Assembly: GCA_009823395.1 (NCBI GenBank)
Contig: CM020511.1
Coordinates: 17,632,001 to 17,696,000, forward strand
DNA: 64,000 nucleotides
Direction: 5' to 3'
DNA from: Thamnaconus septentrionalis
Lineage: Eukaryota > Chordata > Actinopteri > Tetraodontiformes > Monacanthidae
Part shown: piece by piece, positions 1-11,187 of the stretch
How positions within the stretch are numbered: the stretch's first letter is position 1
How the letters are laid out: every line of letters begins with the position of its first letter
Translations under genes and position numbers: made by a program
The notes under the pieces: model-generated
The model's input: only the letters and a program-made list of their open reading frames with translations
Database searches by the model: none
Told to the model about the DNA's origin: nothing

Positions 1-1164
1 GGGTTACGGGAGTTAAAGACACTCCTAGATTTTTTTTTCAAAAAAGTCTCAATAGGGATGAATAGTTTGGTAGCATTCACAATAATGATAGTGAATGACA
101 ATGCTGGTATTAGCACGGCAATATTGGCTCCAAAAGCTGGTATTACAGCGTTTTCTCACATAAGTACGTACAAAGACGACCACCCTGATCAGCTCAGAAC
201 ATATTTGACAGAGCACTGCTCTGGGAATCAACCCATTGTGACATCACAGAGGGCCCGACGTCACACCCTTTCTGCCTCGGCTTAGCGACAACACCCCACA
301 CCTCACAGGTCGCTGTTTGTGCCGCACTCTGCGACCGCCTTTGTTTGTTTACCTCGCCTTCGCGACGTGCGGATGGCACAACAAAGCCGCTCTCCTCCTC
401 CGACGGTCGCTCGCCATCCTGTAATAACAGCCTTCACACGTAACCAAAGCCACTGTCTTTACTTGCTTTGGCTTTCATGCAGAGTGTTTTCTAAGCGTTT
501 CTGCGGCAGCAGAGGAGGTGGTGGAGGATGAGGAGGAGCCGTACGCATTCCTTTATCATGTGTGAGAATGGGTGAGAATTCCCAGTCTGCAGTGTTTCGC
601 TGATGCAGAACATTGCAGGTAATTCTTCCCTCCCACCTGTGGATCTTCTGCGGGCAGGTTGGCAGATCAGCGGGTGGGCGGGTAGAAAATACGGTTTTAC
701 GCATTAGTGTTTACGCCTGTGATAACGCAGCTGAGGCGCCAGTGCGGCTGGCCGCAGATATTAAAACACTGTCATGCAGTTGTTGGGTGACATTTACAGA
801 TTAAAATGCGATAAGGCGCTGATACACCGTCGCTCAGGCGTTTTTGGTGGAAGTTACCAACGTGCGGAATAGGTTTTCTGGCCCGACAATTATTTACTAT
901 GCGAGGCTGCTCGGCTGCAGTGCAGTCCGGGATGAAAAGCAAAGACGTGAAAATGGCCTTTTTATGGGACCCGTGGCGAAACACCTGCAGAACATCATTT
1001 TCCAACTCATTCAGCTAAAGGTTTCTTTTTTAACGTTCCTGTCAGCGCGCAAATTTAGGGATGGGCTGACATTAAGCCCTTTCATTATCTTTTTTTTCTC
1101 CCTCGATCTATCCATCTGAATGCAAATCGGCTAATAATGGCTGAACATTGGACCATTAAGTTAA

Positions 1165-1378
1165 GATCAAGAGAGCGAGAGAAAGAGAAAGAGAGAGAGA
1201 AACTTGGTGGGGAAGGGACAGAGGTGTGAAAGAGACACTGAGAATGCAAAGGAGGAGTACAATCATGAGAGAAGAATGTTGTGTAGAAGTGATAAGACAA
1301 ACGGGTGATAGAGCTAGGGGTAGAGAGGGAGGGAGAGAGACAGAGACAGAGAGAGAGAAAGAGAGAGAGAGAGAGATG
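1165..1378. repeat. GA-rich imperfect microsatellites
   Basis: Two purine-strand tracts of degenerate GA repeats (about 1168-1206 and 1324-1376) lie in a purine-biased stretch. Open frames across them on both strands are low-complexity artefacts of the repeat. Confidence 0.85.
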
Positions 1379-1498
1379 GGACTCTGCAAATTGATTTGGA
1401 CCAAAATAGGCTGATAAGAATGCAAAGGTGTCAGATTTGACTGAAAATAAGGGAGATCAGTCGAGACGGAGGGAGGAACAGCAGTGTGGAGAAAGACA

Positions 1499-1555
1499 GA
1501 TGGATGGATGGATGGATGGATGGATGGATGGATGGATGGATGGATGGATGGATGG
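1499..1555. repeat. (ATGG)n microsatellite
   Basis: A clean tetranucleotide array of about 14 units. It produces spurious MDGW or HPSI repeat peptides in some frames. Confidence 0.95.
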
Positions 1556-2149
1556 GGCGAACGTCCACAGTAAGGCGATGAAGCTGAGTCAGACAGGAAG
1601 TGGGACGAGCGAGAGCCGCTCGATACAAACGAGCCGCTGATTTCAGTATCTGCTCGGCATCATTTGGGCTTTCAGACTGTCCGAGGCGGGTCTTAAAAGT
1701 CCGGTTGCGTAATCATGTAAACAGGTTATTGGTCAGTCGGTAAAGTTTGCGACAAATACTTCTAGTTGGAACCCCTTCCTGGCATATAATTCATTTCTTG
1801 CAGCTCTTATCCATCTTTTTGATTAGTCCTCCTCTCGGGGGAACGAGATGTGTTGCTCGCAATACTGATGCAAGCATCACGATAATTACAGGTGAAATAA
1901 CCAATTAATCTTTGCATGCAACGTGACGTGCTTTCAAGAGAAAGACGGCGTTTTGGCGCAGAAATCAGATTTGATTTTAAAGGGGCAGTTTGAACAATCA
2001 AAGAAAATAGATTTGTTTTTCCTTTTTTTCTCCACCTGAAACGCAGGTGTGGACAAGCAAATATCTGAACAGATGTTAAAGATGCGTCCAAACGGAAATA
2101 TGTTCATGGTCATGAGGTTCTGCTGTACAAAGTCTGTACCGTGGGTCTC

Positions 2150-2275
2150 TAGCTGCATTTCCAAGACAGCCATTTTTGAGAGGTTTTTCCCAGTTTAGGT
2201 GTTTCCATTACCAGTTTTTTTTTTATTGCAATATTTAGATTTTGCACAATTCTAGATATCATGGAAAGGCAGCTT
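2150..2275 (+). mobile_element. AGCTGCGTTTCC-family MITE, internally deleted copy (126 bp)
   Basis: It begins TAGCTGCATTTCC, as the left end of the family does. It then jumps directly to the right-end segment (TTTGAGAGGTTTTT, GTTTCCATTACCAG, TTTTGCACAATTCTA) and ends ATGGAAAGGCAGCT. Both termini are kept and roughly 300 bp of interior are gone. Flanking triplets do not match, so a target duplication is not visible. Confidence 0.8.
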
Positions 2276-2718
2276 GTGAAGGTTGCCAGTTGTCTTCTTG
2301 AAGACGTTTTGCCTCTCATCTGAAAGGCTTCTTCATTTTCAAAAAAAAAAAAAAAGTGAGAGACTCCAATGTATTTAACCACCACGGAGGAGGGTGGAGG
2401 TGGGCCACAAAGGCTGTTGGTGAACCACCGAACACCTCACTTTCATCCAGATCTACGTGACATAAATATGCCACATGGCAGAAACTTTAATCCCCGCCAG
2501 ATATCTAAAAGGTCTTTTATTGTGTGGCGCTGCCAAAAAAGCTGAAAGGGTTCAAACAAGGGACTGCGCAGATTAAACAGCCCAATTAATCTCTCCTCCA
2601 GTCCTCCGAGCTCCATGTCTAGACTTCAAAGCGGACGCAAAACTTAAGGACTTGAGCCACTTGTGGCTCGCTGCTGATGCTGTTTGTGCATGTGTGTGCA
2701 TGTCCGTCGTGCGTTTGT

Positions 2719-2720
<2 letters not shown>

Positions 2721-2757
<37 letters not shown>
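2721..2757. repeat. (GT)n microsatellite
   Basis: A perfect 37-bp dinucleotide tract. Confidence 0.95.
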
Positions 2758-2758
<1 letters not shown>

Positions 2759-3331
2759 CATGACTCATTTTGGAAACAACCTTGTAGTCACTTAGTTTGC
2801 TTCGGTGGTGGAGAAACAGTGTCTGACTAATGTGAAGTCAAGAGCAGAGTCTCACTTTTCTCGCTGGAGGACATAAAAAAATCTTAAAAGTGAAAATCAA
2901 ATGGGTTCCAGAGCGGTGAAACCGTGAGAAAAGTATTTCTTTCTTTTTTTTTTGCTTCACTCAAGAGAAAGTAAACCTAAAGCTGTACCAAATGTTTAAT
3001 AGCCAAAGTGTTACAGTATATTTTTCATAATGCTGCAGCGAGACACTCAAAGTCGGAGAGGAAGTGGATAAATCCTGGAGATGAGGAGAATCATGAGGGC
3101 AGGAAAAGGGAAGTTTAAACTGGGCCATATGTAGAAAACAATGGCTGTGATCCACCATTGTGAGCTTAAGCAAAACAAAAAACAACAGAAAACAGCTCAA
3201 GGTTGCAGTAATTCTCACCTCAGAGATGAGAAGATGTTGATTTCCATTTTGTTCTCAGTTGTTGATATGCAACGTTTATGAAAGATTTCATATCCTTTCT
3301 GTTCATTTCAAGATGGGAACAACATTATCAC

Positions 3332-3498
3332 TCACACACAAGCACGTGTGCACACGCGCATACACACACACACATGCACACACGCACACAGAGGTGTTTA
3401 GTGAGAAAGAACAAAATGCAAAAGTCAAAGGACTTACAGCAGTTAAGCCTTTTAGCAGGCACAAGCCTTCACTGTGTGTGTGTGTGTGTGTGTGTGTG
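3332..3498. repeat. CA tract followed by inverted GT tract
   Basis: An imperfect CA repeat (3332-3391) is followed 80 bp later by a perfect GT repeat (3473-3498). The two arms are mutually complementary, so either strand could fold on itself. Confidence 0.85.
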
Positions 3499-4136
3499 AG
3501 CAGTGGCACAGGCAAAAAACACAAAGCCAGCAGGGCGAGCACATGGCCGAGCTATGAACGTTAGTGTCCTACTGCCACCTATTGGCCATGTGGGGAACTG
3601 CTCGCCCCTCCCCCACACAGGGACTGTGCAGCCGTGATGGGAGAGAAAAGAGAAGAAACCAGTGTGGAGAGGGAGGCGGGGAATAAAATGTCACCTAGGG
3701 AAAAAGTTGTCAAAAATAAATAAACAACAATAAAAATGAACAAGTGACAGATGTTCAAGACCTTCACTTTCTTTTGAGTCCAAATCACAAAAAACGGTTT
3801 GAATACCTTCAAACAATTTATTGATAACAACTAATTTTTGCTTCCCCATAACAAAATGGAAAGTGAAAATGCCTCCATTCGCAAACTTTTCCTCAAATCA
3901 ATGTGCTGCTGTTAGCCTCTGCCAGACTATTTTGGGGTAAGAGAGCGGAACAGCTCATCATGTCGTGAACACACGACAACGACACAAAGTAAGGAAAATG
4001 AATTAAGGAAAACGCAAACAAAAACCATCCTGGAGACTCTTCGAATGTAAGGTTAGACGAGTTCTATTAGATAATAGTGCACAGAAGTGTGGACGTCTGT
4101 CCCGACAGCAGAAATGCACAGGAACTAATACAGTTG

Positions 4137-4140
<4 letters not shown>

Positions 4141-4218
<78 letters not shown>
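4141..4218. repeat. Long (GT)39 microsatellite
   Basis: A perfect 78-bp GT tract, the longest uninterrupted dinucleotide repeat in the window. It is followed by a CA tract at 4277-4313. Confidence 0.97.
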
Positions 4219-4219
<1 letters not shown>

Positions 4220-4274
4220 GCGAGAGGTGGGGGCACAAGTTCACAGGGGACGGAGCAGATGGCGTCTGCTGGAC

Positions 4275-4276
<2 letters not shown>

Positions 4277-4313
<37 letters not shown>
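4277..4313. repeat. (AC)n microsatellite inverted relative to the preceding GT tract
   Basis: A perfect 37-bp AC tract, 58 bp from the GT tract and complementary to it. A further CA tract lies at about 4506-4527. Confidence 0.95.
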
Positions 4314-4316
<3 letters not shown>

Positions 4317-4768
4317 GCACAAACACACACTGGTGACATAATAGCAACATGCCAGGTGTGCAGTTGGTGGCCTGCAGTCTGGCATTGAGTGCGAGCGGCG
4401 AGTGTGTGTATCCCGTGCTCTCTTTGTGCGAGAGGGGCCCCCTATTCATTAGCCTCCGCTGCCAGCTTGGCACTAAATCACAGGGCGAGACCATGCCTGC
4501 GCTCAAACACACACACACACACACACATGCCCGTGCGCACACGCACCGCCCTCTGTTCTGCCACCCCCCCACCCCTCTCTCTCTCTCTCCCTCCCTGTCG
4601 ACCCCATGGAGAGAATAAAAAGAGGTCAAACAAGAGGACAGGGAAACACAAAAAGGGCAGTTGTGACTTGCGTCGAACTTTCAGAGGGCAAACACAAAGA
4701 CGGGTGGATGTGTGCGAGCGGCCCGGGAACTAGACGGCTCATCTCGATGTATTTCGCCACGTCCCGTC

Positions 4769-4950
4769 TAGGGCTGCAACTATCCACCGACGTTGTCGAC
4801 AAAAAACAGTATTGAAAATAGTCGACAGTGAATTCCGAAACGGAGTCGGAGTCTGACTCGCAAAATGTAATAATTATCTGATTAGTCGACTAATCGTTTC
4901 AATAGTCAGTGTCTAGTCGACGATTAAAATAGCCGTTAGCTGCAGCCCCA
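4769..4950. mobile_element. hAT-like miniature transposon (182 bp) with 8-bp target duplication
   Basis: The left end reads TAGGGCTGCAACTA and the right end TAGCTGCAGCCCCA, imperfect terminal inverted repeats of the common vertebrate hAT type (GGGCTGCAAC). The flanks are GTCCCGTC (4761-4768) and GTTCCGTC (4951-4958), seven of eight bases identical, as expected for the 8-bp duplication made by hAT transposases. The interior is rich in GTCGAC and ATTAGTCGACTAATCG and has no coding capacity, so it is non-autonomous. No orientation can be assigned without a reference. Confidence 0.85.
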
Positions 4951-5652
4951 GTTCCGTCCTCACGCAGCGCCACCTTCTGTTTCGGAGATGAGCGGTCACA
5001 GGGAAGACCCCCGACGCGTCGAGGGTTCGAAACGTGCATTGCACACATGCAGCGCCTTCTGCTCGTGCGAAAAGTATCAGGAACATATTGGCCCTGGAAG
5101 GAGTTTCAGGAAGAAAAAAAAAATCCATTTTTAGCGTCTCCACGAGAGCTTTCCCAGAGCGTAATAAACTACTTCCATGCGCCGGCGCAGGAAATTGGTG
5201 TTAGTTCTCGCCAGCTCAGCACTTTCCCCCCACATGCTCTTTCCAATAGATGGCACACTGACGCTGGTGACTCAACTATGATCAATGTGCTGCTATCAAT
5301 ATCTCCGTGTCTCTGCTGGTCGTCCGGCTCTCACTCTGCTCTCAATCAATGATGGGCAAATTAAAAGCGAGCTTATTAGAGGATTTTTTTTTCCTTTTTT
5401 CTTTTTTAATTCACTCCCATTTGACTTGAAACAAAGCCAGATATTTGGCACTAACTATGGAAGACCACATGGATTTGAAGCTGTTCTTGCAATCTTCTGG
5501 CTGCAAATAGATCAAATAAATAAATAAGCTGATAGCATGATCAGATGTTTGGCCCAGTGAGGTTCACCGTTACTGCTTTGCCTTCAGAATTCTACATTCT
5601 TTTAGCTCTGTTGCTACACTACACTGTTTTTGAAAAGTTTGTAAAACTCTAT

Positions 5653-6554
5653 GGGGCAGATCCTCAAAGAAGGGCGCGCAGCGGTAAAAGGTGGCGCGTT
5701 TTGCGGCGAGATTGCGGCTGCAATCTGCGCCACAGATGCGAGTATCCACAAATGTTTTTGTGCTAATGACATGCAGGCGCAAACGCCCACAAATGCGGCA
5801 CCTGAAACAGGTGCGAATGTTGCGGTCTGGCAACCTGAGAGCAGTTTGAGCCAAAGGTTGTTCGTGAGTGCATGTGTTTGGTTTCTGTTCATGGATGCAC
5901 GGAAAAGAAAACCAAAATTTTCAGATCGTGAGCAGGCTGCTCTCGCTGCTGAAGCAAGTAGACAATAAATGCGCTCCTGTGCGCACCTGGCATTTCGATG
6001 CCTCCTCCGTCTACCAAGACTGCTGCCATAATGGAAAGAAAGTCAAGACGCAAGACGCGTTAGTCATTATATACCAACAATTGAGTACCATTTGTATTTT
6101 TCATAGCCTATATAAAATATTGGCATATATACTGTAGTCTATGCCTACCTATATATAAGATTTTGGGAGCCATATATATATTTCAGGCTTTTCAGAGAGG
6201 AAAGTTTCACTCAGAAGCAAGAAACACTTTGACAGACAGAAACTGCGCCTGGTTTTGGCTGGCGGTGTTTCTGTCTGTCAGACTGCGTGTGGACACGAGC
6301 GCAAACTCTTTCTGGATCTGCCGCTGTTTGAATGAGGCATATTTGCATAAAAGGGGGTGTCCTTTTGCGCGTAATGACTCTTTTAAATACATTCAAATGA
6401 GTCTGGCGCAGCTCTGCCGCTACCTGCGCCTCGGCGCATTTTCCGCCGATTTTCATGTTTGCGTCCCCTCTGTGGATCGGAATCACCGTTTTTGGCGCTA
6501 TTTACACGGATTTTCTGGCGCAAAAGCCGGGCAATCGCTTTGTGGATCTGGCCC
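5653..6554 (+). mobile_element. PIF/Harbinger-like deletion derivative (902 bp)
   Basis: The termini are imperfect inverted repeats: GGGGCAGATCCTCAAAG at the left and CTTTGTGGATCTGGCCC at the right. They are flanked by TAT on both sides (5650-5652 and 6555-6557), a 3-bp duplication as made by PIF/Harbinger transposases. At 5891 an ATG opens a 25-codon frame starting MDARKRKPKFSDREQA, which resembles the N-terminus of the Myb/SANT-like DNA-binding protein of Harbinger elements. The frame stops at 5966 and no transposase remains. The left and right arms are GC-rich with many GGCGCA motifs. The class is inferred from termini, duplication length and this short peptide, so it is moderately supported. 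Confidence 0.65.
5891..5968 (+). pseudogene. Remnant of a Harbinger Myb/SANT-like protein N-terminus
   Basis: A 25-codon open frame (MDARKRKPKFSDREQAALAA and five more residues) ends in TAA. The R-K-R-K-x-x-F-S-x-x-E pattern is typical of the start of the Myb/SANT-like domain of Harbinger-encoded and NAIF1-type proteins. The remainder of the domain is missing or out of frame. It lies inside the 5653-6554 element and is not expected to be functional. Confidence 0.45.
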
Positions 6555-7504
6555 TATGTAACAATGTCAAATTTTGAAGTCTGCCCCCCCCCCATCTTGT
6601 AATTCACAACAAGTCCACTAGGCTGTAGGTGCTTCAAATAATAACAAACAGTTATTATTAGTACAGCTGTAGCGGCTAAATGTGTGAGAAATAAGTAAGA
6701 CTGCGCTGTCTGTGTCGTTTCATCAGTTAATCATTTGTGAATAACAATCACGATGCATCACAGAGGTTATTTACTACTCGTGCTGGACCACCTTTACGAC
6801 TTCTGCCTAAAACTGTTGCACTAAACTGCACTTGCATGTGAAAAACAGAGACTATTGAACACGAGCAGTGCTCTGTTCAACTCAGACTCAACTCAGACTG
6901 ACTCTGTTTTAAAATCCAAGTCATCCAGCTGCCATGCAGGGCTACGTTGTTTTCTTTGTACATAAACTAGTGACATTTAACATGTTACACGTAGCATTAA
7001 GATACAAGACAAAAAAAAAAAGAAAATTCGGTACACAAATAGTCATGCAGAGTTCTTTTGCGATGTGTTCCCATTTTTCCCAGAGTGTCTCCAGAGTCTG
7101 AAAACCCGGAGCTGTGTCATGATTGCTGGAACACATGTCGCACACTGATGTAGCGTGTCATGGGAATGTTAGCGGCGCTTCACTGCGAAGCCCCGGCGTC
7201 CTATTTTTCGACAGGCCCATTTGGAGAACACGTAACTGACAGTTCCCAGCGATAAGACGACAGCCACGCCGGGTGTCTGCAGAGCGCAGCAGAAAACAGG
7301 GGCTGCTGCTTCGGACCTCACTCACTCTGACTGGACACACCTCTCCTGTCAGTCGTGTGTGCGGGGGATCGTGTGTGTGGGGGCAGTCAATTTCTCAAAC
7401 ATTCAGTTTGTGTAAATCTAACCTCAGGAAGAGGCCCTCTGGGGTTCATTATCCGAGGCCTTGTTGTATATCTGCCATTGTATGTCATCACCCTCTTTGC
7501 AAAA

Positions 7505-7660
7505 TATTGGAATAACTAACTCCACCAGTCAGGACAGCGTGACAGTTTGTATATAAATAGTTATATAAAAAGTTTGGACATTCCCTGAATTTAATGTCTT
7601 TTCTTTCATTCTCATGACTATTGACATTGCAGTTTCTCACTGAAGGCATCATGAAAGGGT
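7505..7660 (-). mobile_element. Tc1-like terminal fragment
   Basis: The reverse complement of 7571-7655 closely matches 14722-14810. Shared pieces are GATGCCTTCAGTGAGAAACT, TCATGAGAATGAAAGA and GACATTAAATTCA, followed by a TGTCCAAACTTTT-like segment. This is the 3' terminal region of a common fish Tc1/mariner family. The outer end carries an AT-rich insertion and is degraded. Confidence 0.7.
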
Positions 7661-8129
7661 AATGAAAACTTTCATTCTTTGGTGTAACTGTGAAAAGCCG
7701 GTGTACATGGTATATGTGAAAATAAGAATTATAGCTAAATTGTAAATGTGCAGAAGAAGTGCAGATGTTTTGCAGATGTTTTTTATTTTTATTTTGAGTA
7801 AATAAATAAACAATCACCCACAATTGAGTTTGTCTTCAATGCTGATTCAAAAGTAAATGAACGGAATGTGGATGATTGCGCACAGCACAGTCACTCTGCT
7901 GGCATGTGAAGACAGCTTCTGCTTCTGCTTGCTGCACTCACCTTATTTCCATGAGAACACACCCCAGGGAGAACACTACAGCATGGCCCTACTTGTGGCT
8001 GTTTCACGCACAGCTAAGGATACACCATAGAGTGCACATCTGCTGCGACACACGCTAATCACTCTCTCCTAGAACTCCGACCAGGAACTCCCACACACGC
8101 GCACACACACACACACACTCCCCACCGCC

Positions 8130-8640
8130 CCGATACTCACAACCCAAACCTTGTCATTTTCTATGACATCCCAGGCCTCCATTACCTGCATACATTAAAG
8201 AACCTCTCTGATGTTAAAAATTATACATTCATACATTTGAATAATTCAGATTATTTTAAAAGCTGTGCACTCACTCACACTTTTTTTTTTCTCCGCCAAG
8301 ATCGAAAGAGAGCTATTTACCTCAAATCGCATTTGAATAAATCCCATAAATCCTTTCAAAGTTTCCTCGGATAAACCAATCAACTCAACCGCCCCCACGC
8401 CCCCGCCCCGCTGTCCCAATCAAAATTAGCATTCATACTTGTGGCCTCTTTTTTTTTTATTTCATTTTATTCAAAAGACACCAAATAGCAAATCAAATCG
8501 CCGCCTATTTGTGCAGCTAAATTTGTTTGAGATAAGAAAAAGGTGGCTAATAGAGAAACAGTGAGAAAGAAGACGGGACGCTGCTGCTGCCGAGCCGTAA
8601 TGTAATTTCAACCCTCAGAAAAAAAAAATATATGTGATGG
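8130..8640. other. Candidate conserved non-coding block
   Basis: A non-repetitive AT-rich block with several homeodomain-like TAAT/ATTA cores (AAATTAGCATTC), GATAAACC and CAATCAA motifs, and no coding frame. Its texture resembles vertebrate conserved regulatory elements. This is a judgement by eye with no alignment behind it. Confidence 0.3.
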
Positions 8641-8807
8641 AGTAAACAGTGTGCATTTGATTCATAAATGTTGTAGATGATTCTATTTATTTAACAATGG
8701 AGGAATATACAGTATGTGACAGGGAGAGAAAAAATAGACATTATATGGCCAAAGGGTGCAGACGTTCCAATTATTCTGGAGATGAAACCTGCTTATCACA
8801 CTCACCA

Positions 8808-8858
8808 GAGAGAGAGAGAGAGAGAGTGTGTGTGTGTATGTGTGTGTTTGTGTGTGTG
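8808..8858. repeat. Compound (GA)n-(GT)n microsatellite
   Basis: A GA tract passes directly into an interrupted GT tract. Confidence 0.9.
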
Positions 8859-9883
8859 AAACATAAAGAGAGACAGAGAGAACCTATTAGAATACGACCA
8901 ATCAGGAAACTGTGTGGGAAATTGTGGGGAGACGGTAAACACGAATGTGGACTCGTGTAGCTGAAACCAGCCAACAGGCTGAAATATTGAAAAAAGCTTC
9001 TTCTATATGTGAAGACGAGCGAACGGAGCAAAAGAGAAAAATAAGATATTGAAAGGTCAGCGCTCTTCTTGTTTTAACTGTCAGTAAATCATGACAGACT
9101 GTAACTTCCAGCTTTCTCCTCCTCTGTTTTCAAAACAGCAACTAACCGTCTCTTTGACTCACATTTCCTGCCTTTCAACGGCCCGCCGCACGCACGCACG
9201 CACACACACACCCAACACCTGTTTAATGTCGTGTCTGCCTTATGACAAAATATTTATACGTGTAACACTTCAAAATATGTCACTTTTAAAAACATTTCGA
9301 GTCTCGAGTCTCTTCAAGGTAAATTATTTAATCTTTAGAAAACAATATTTGTGTCTTCATAACGTGGAGGCGGTGACCTCAGCGAGGATTTGCAGCGGCG
9401 CAACGCATTGGTCTCGTGATCGATTGATTCAGTTGACGGCGCGTTTAAAGTCTTCAAGTTTTAAGTGTATCATCGCGGCCCCTTGTACGGTCACCCACAA
9501 CAAGTGAACACACAAACACCAATGTTCAAGCAGCTGGTGAGTTTGCCCTTGACTGCCCACCCTAAGGCCCCGCAGTGGCATGGATGCAGCTGTTTGAAAG
9601 AGTTCTGGGTGGGATTTAGAGAGCCACGTCCTTGTCAAGGGTATCCTCACTCACACTCTTCACTGACCAATTTAAAGTGAGACTTTGTACAGACTTGGAG
9701 AAGCGCAACCTCAATCTTTTTTTTGTTTTCATTCCTGGTGCCGCACCTGGACAACTCCGAGTTTGTCTTTCTTTTCTGTATGAACTGTTCTGTTGGTGTA
9801 GGTGTTGGTTTTATTCTGAATGAATTATTCATTTTCAGATAGTTTTAAAACAAAATGTAATGTGAGTTTTAGAATGACTAGAA

Positions 9884-9971
9884 GATAGATGGATAGATGG
9901 ATAGATAAATGGATAGATAGATGGATAGATGGATAGATAGATAGATAGATGGATGGATAGATGGATAGATG

Positions 9972-10042
<71 letters not shown>

Positions 10043-10083
10043 GGATGGATGGATGGATGGATGGATGGATGGATAGATGGATG

Positions 10084-10126
<43 letters not shown>

Positions 10127-10137
10127 GGATGGATGGA
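9884..10137. repeat. (GATA)/(GATG) tetranucleotide array, 254 bp
   Basis: The largest tandem array in the window. GATA and GATG units are interspersed in blocks and the centre is almost pure GATA. Such arrays are highly mutable. The next 280 bp downstream contain no named feature. Confidence 0.97.
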
Positions 10138-10668
10138 GGGACAGACGGACGGCTCTCAGATGTGCTCTACCAGTGTGCAGGCCCTGCCCTTGACTGATGT
10201 GCCTGGGGCTCTAATAGAGACATGGCTGGCCACACAGTTGGGTTTCTGTGAGCCTGCTCTTAAGGAACAGATGCCAAGGCACAACAGCTGTTCATTTGGC
10301 ACTGAACTGAAAAACCTTGTTATCTGTTCCATCAAATGCTCTGTAGGATATCAGTTGGTATATCTATCTGCGCTACTGAGACTTCTGTGGGCATTTATAA
10401 TGAATGTCTGGATGTAGCGTTCTTTATGGTCACTTCATTTACATTTCTTGGGCATATGTGGGTGTGAGTGCATGCGTGCGTGACCGGAAATTTCTATTCA
10501 TATGTGGACTTGGCCTCAACTACCCACACCGTTGTTGTGATAACATTGTGGCCGCTCCTCACAACTTTATGGTTGAATTTGAAGGTGAAGGCAGTATAGT
10601 GGTAAAGTGTGAACTGAGTGAGTGTGAGTGTTCGGCTGTCAGGGGGGGTATTGTGATCAAGGTGAAAG

Positions 10669-11169
10669 GTTTCCTCGCAAAAGTTTTTCATGAAATAAAA
10701 GCAATATTTCTAAAATTTCGACAAAGTACAATTGCCATTTGCAGGTGTTTCCATAGAATGTTGTGAAGCGAATAAGCCGTAATTCTCCTAAAATCTTGTC
10801 CCGCGAGACCCCACTTTGAGGAGGATGCAGGTGCAAAACATTTTGCAATAAATCTGCATTTCGATGTTGTTTGCTGTCAAGAATGGTTGTGATATTTTTC
10901 TCTTTGATTACAAGTAAAAAATATTTTAGCTCCTCCTTCGTCCAAACACACGTACGTTACGTTTGCTGACGTGTCAATGCGAAAAAATGTTTCCATGACA
11001 TTTATGCGATAAACCTCAATATGGATACATCTGAAAAACCACCTCATGAGAGCATCAAGACTTTTTAGCCATATTTGAGAGGTTTTTCGAAGTTCAGATG
11101 TTTCCATTACCAGTTTTTTATTGCGACATTAGATTTTGTGCAATTCTACGGGTATTGGAAACGCAGCTA
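10669..11169 (+). mobile_element. AGCTGCGTTTCC-family MITE, near-full copy beside a cdkal1 splice site
   Basis: It shares ordered blocks with the copies at 29, 35, 45 and 52 kb: AAATAAAAGCAATATTTCTA, TTTGCAGGTGTTTCCAT, CCCGCGAGACCCCACTTTGA, TTTGCTGTCAAGAA, GCTGACGTGTCAATGCG, ATATTTGAGAGGTTTTTCGA, and the right end TATTGGAAACGCAGCTA. The left terminus is degraded. The right end lies 18 bp from the 5' splice site at 11187/11188 of the minus-strand exon. There is no coding capacity, so it is a non-autonomous element. Confidence 0.85.
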
Positions 11170-11187
11170 GAGAGAGTGTGCACTTAC

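Larger units (their letters stand above)
1..11187 (-). other. cdkal1: cdkal1 intron (partial) downstream of the last exon in the window
   Basis: No CDKAL1 exon or other gene was recognised here. In particular I looked for the EIWLTSEDTGAYGRD exon and did not find it. The stretch contains GA-rich and ATGG repeats (1165-1555), several GT/CA tracts, a hAT element with target duplication (4769-4950), a Harbinger-like derivative (5653-6554), a Tc1-like fragment (7505-7660), a 254-bp GATA/GATG array (9884-10137) and two AGCTGCGTTTCC-family copies (2150-2275 and 10669-11169). The first 1100 bases and 6560-7500 hold nothing I can name. Confidence 0.8.

Noticed and set aside
4003..4629. 208-codon minus-strand open frame
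   Set aside because: Most of it is CV and HT dipeptide repeats translated from GT/CA microsatellites. No domain, splice or conservation evidence.
5015..5035. tRNA B-box-like GGTTCGAAAC
   Set aside because: No box A at proper spacing and no tRNA fold around it. Chance match.
6163..6561. 132-codon plus-strand frame
   Set aside because: It lies in the right arm of the Harbinger-like element and matches no transposase motif. Inverted-arm sequence rather than a gene.
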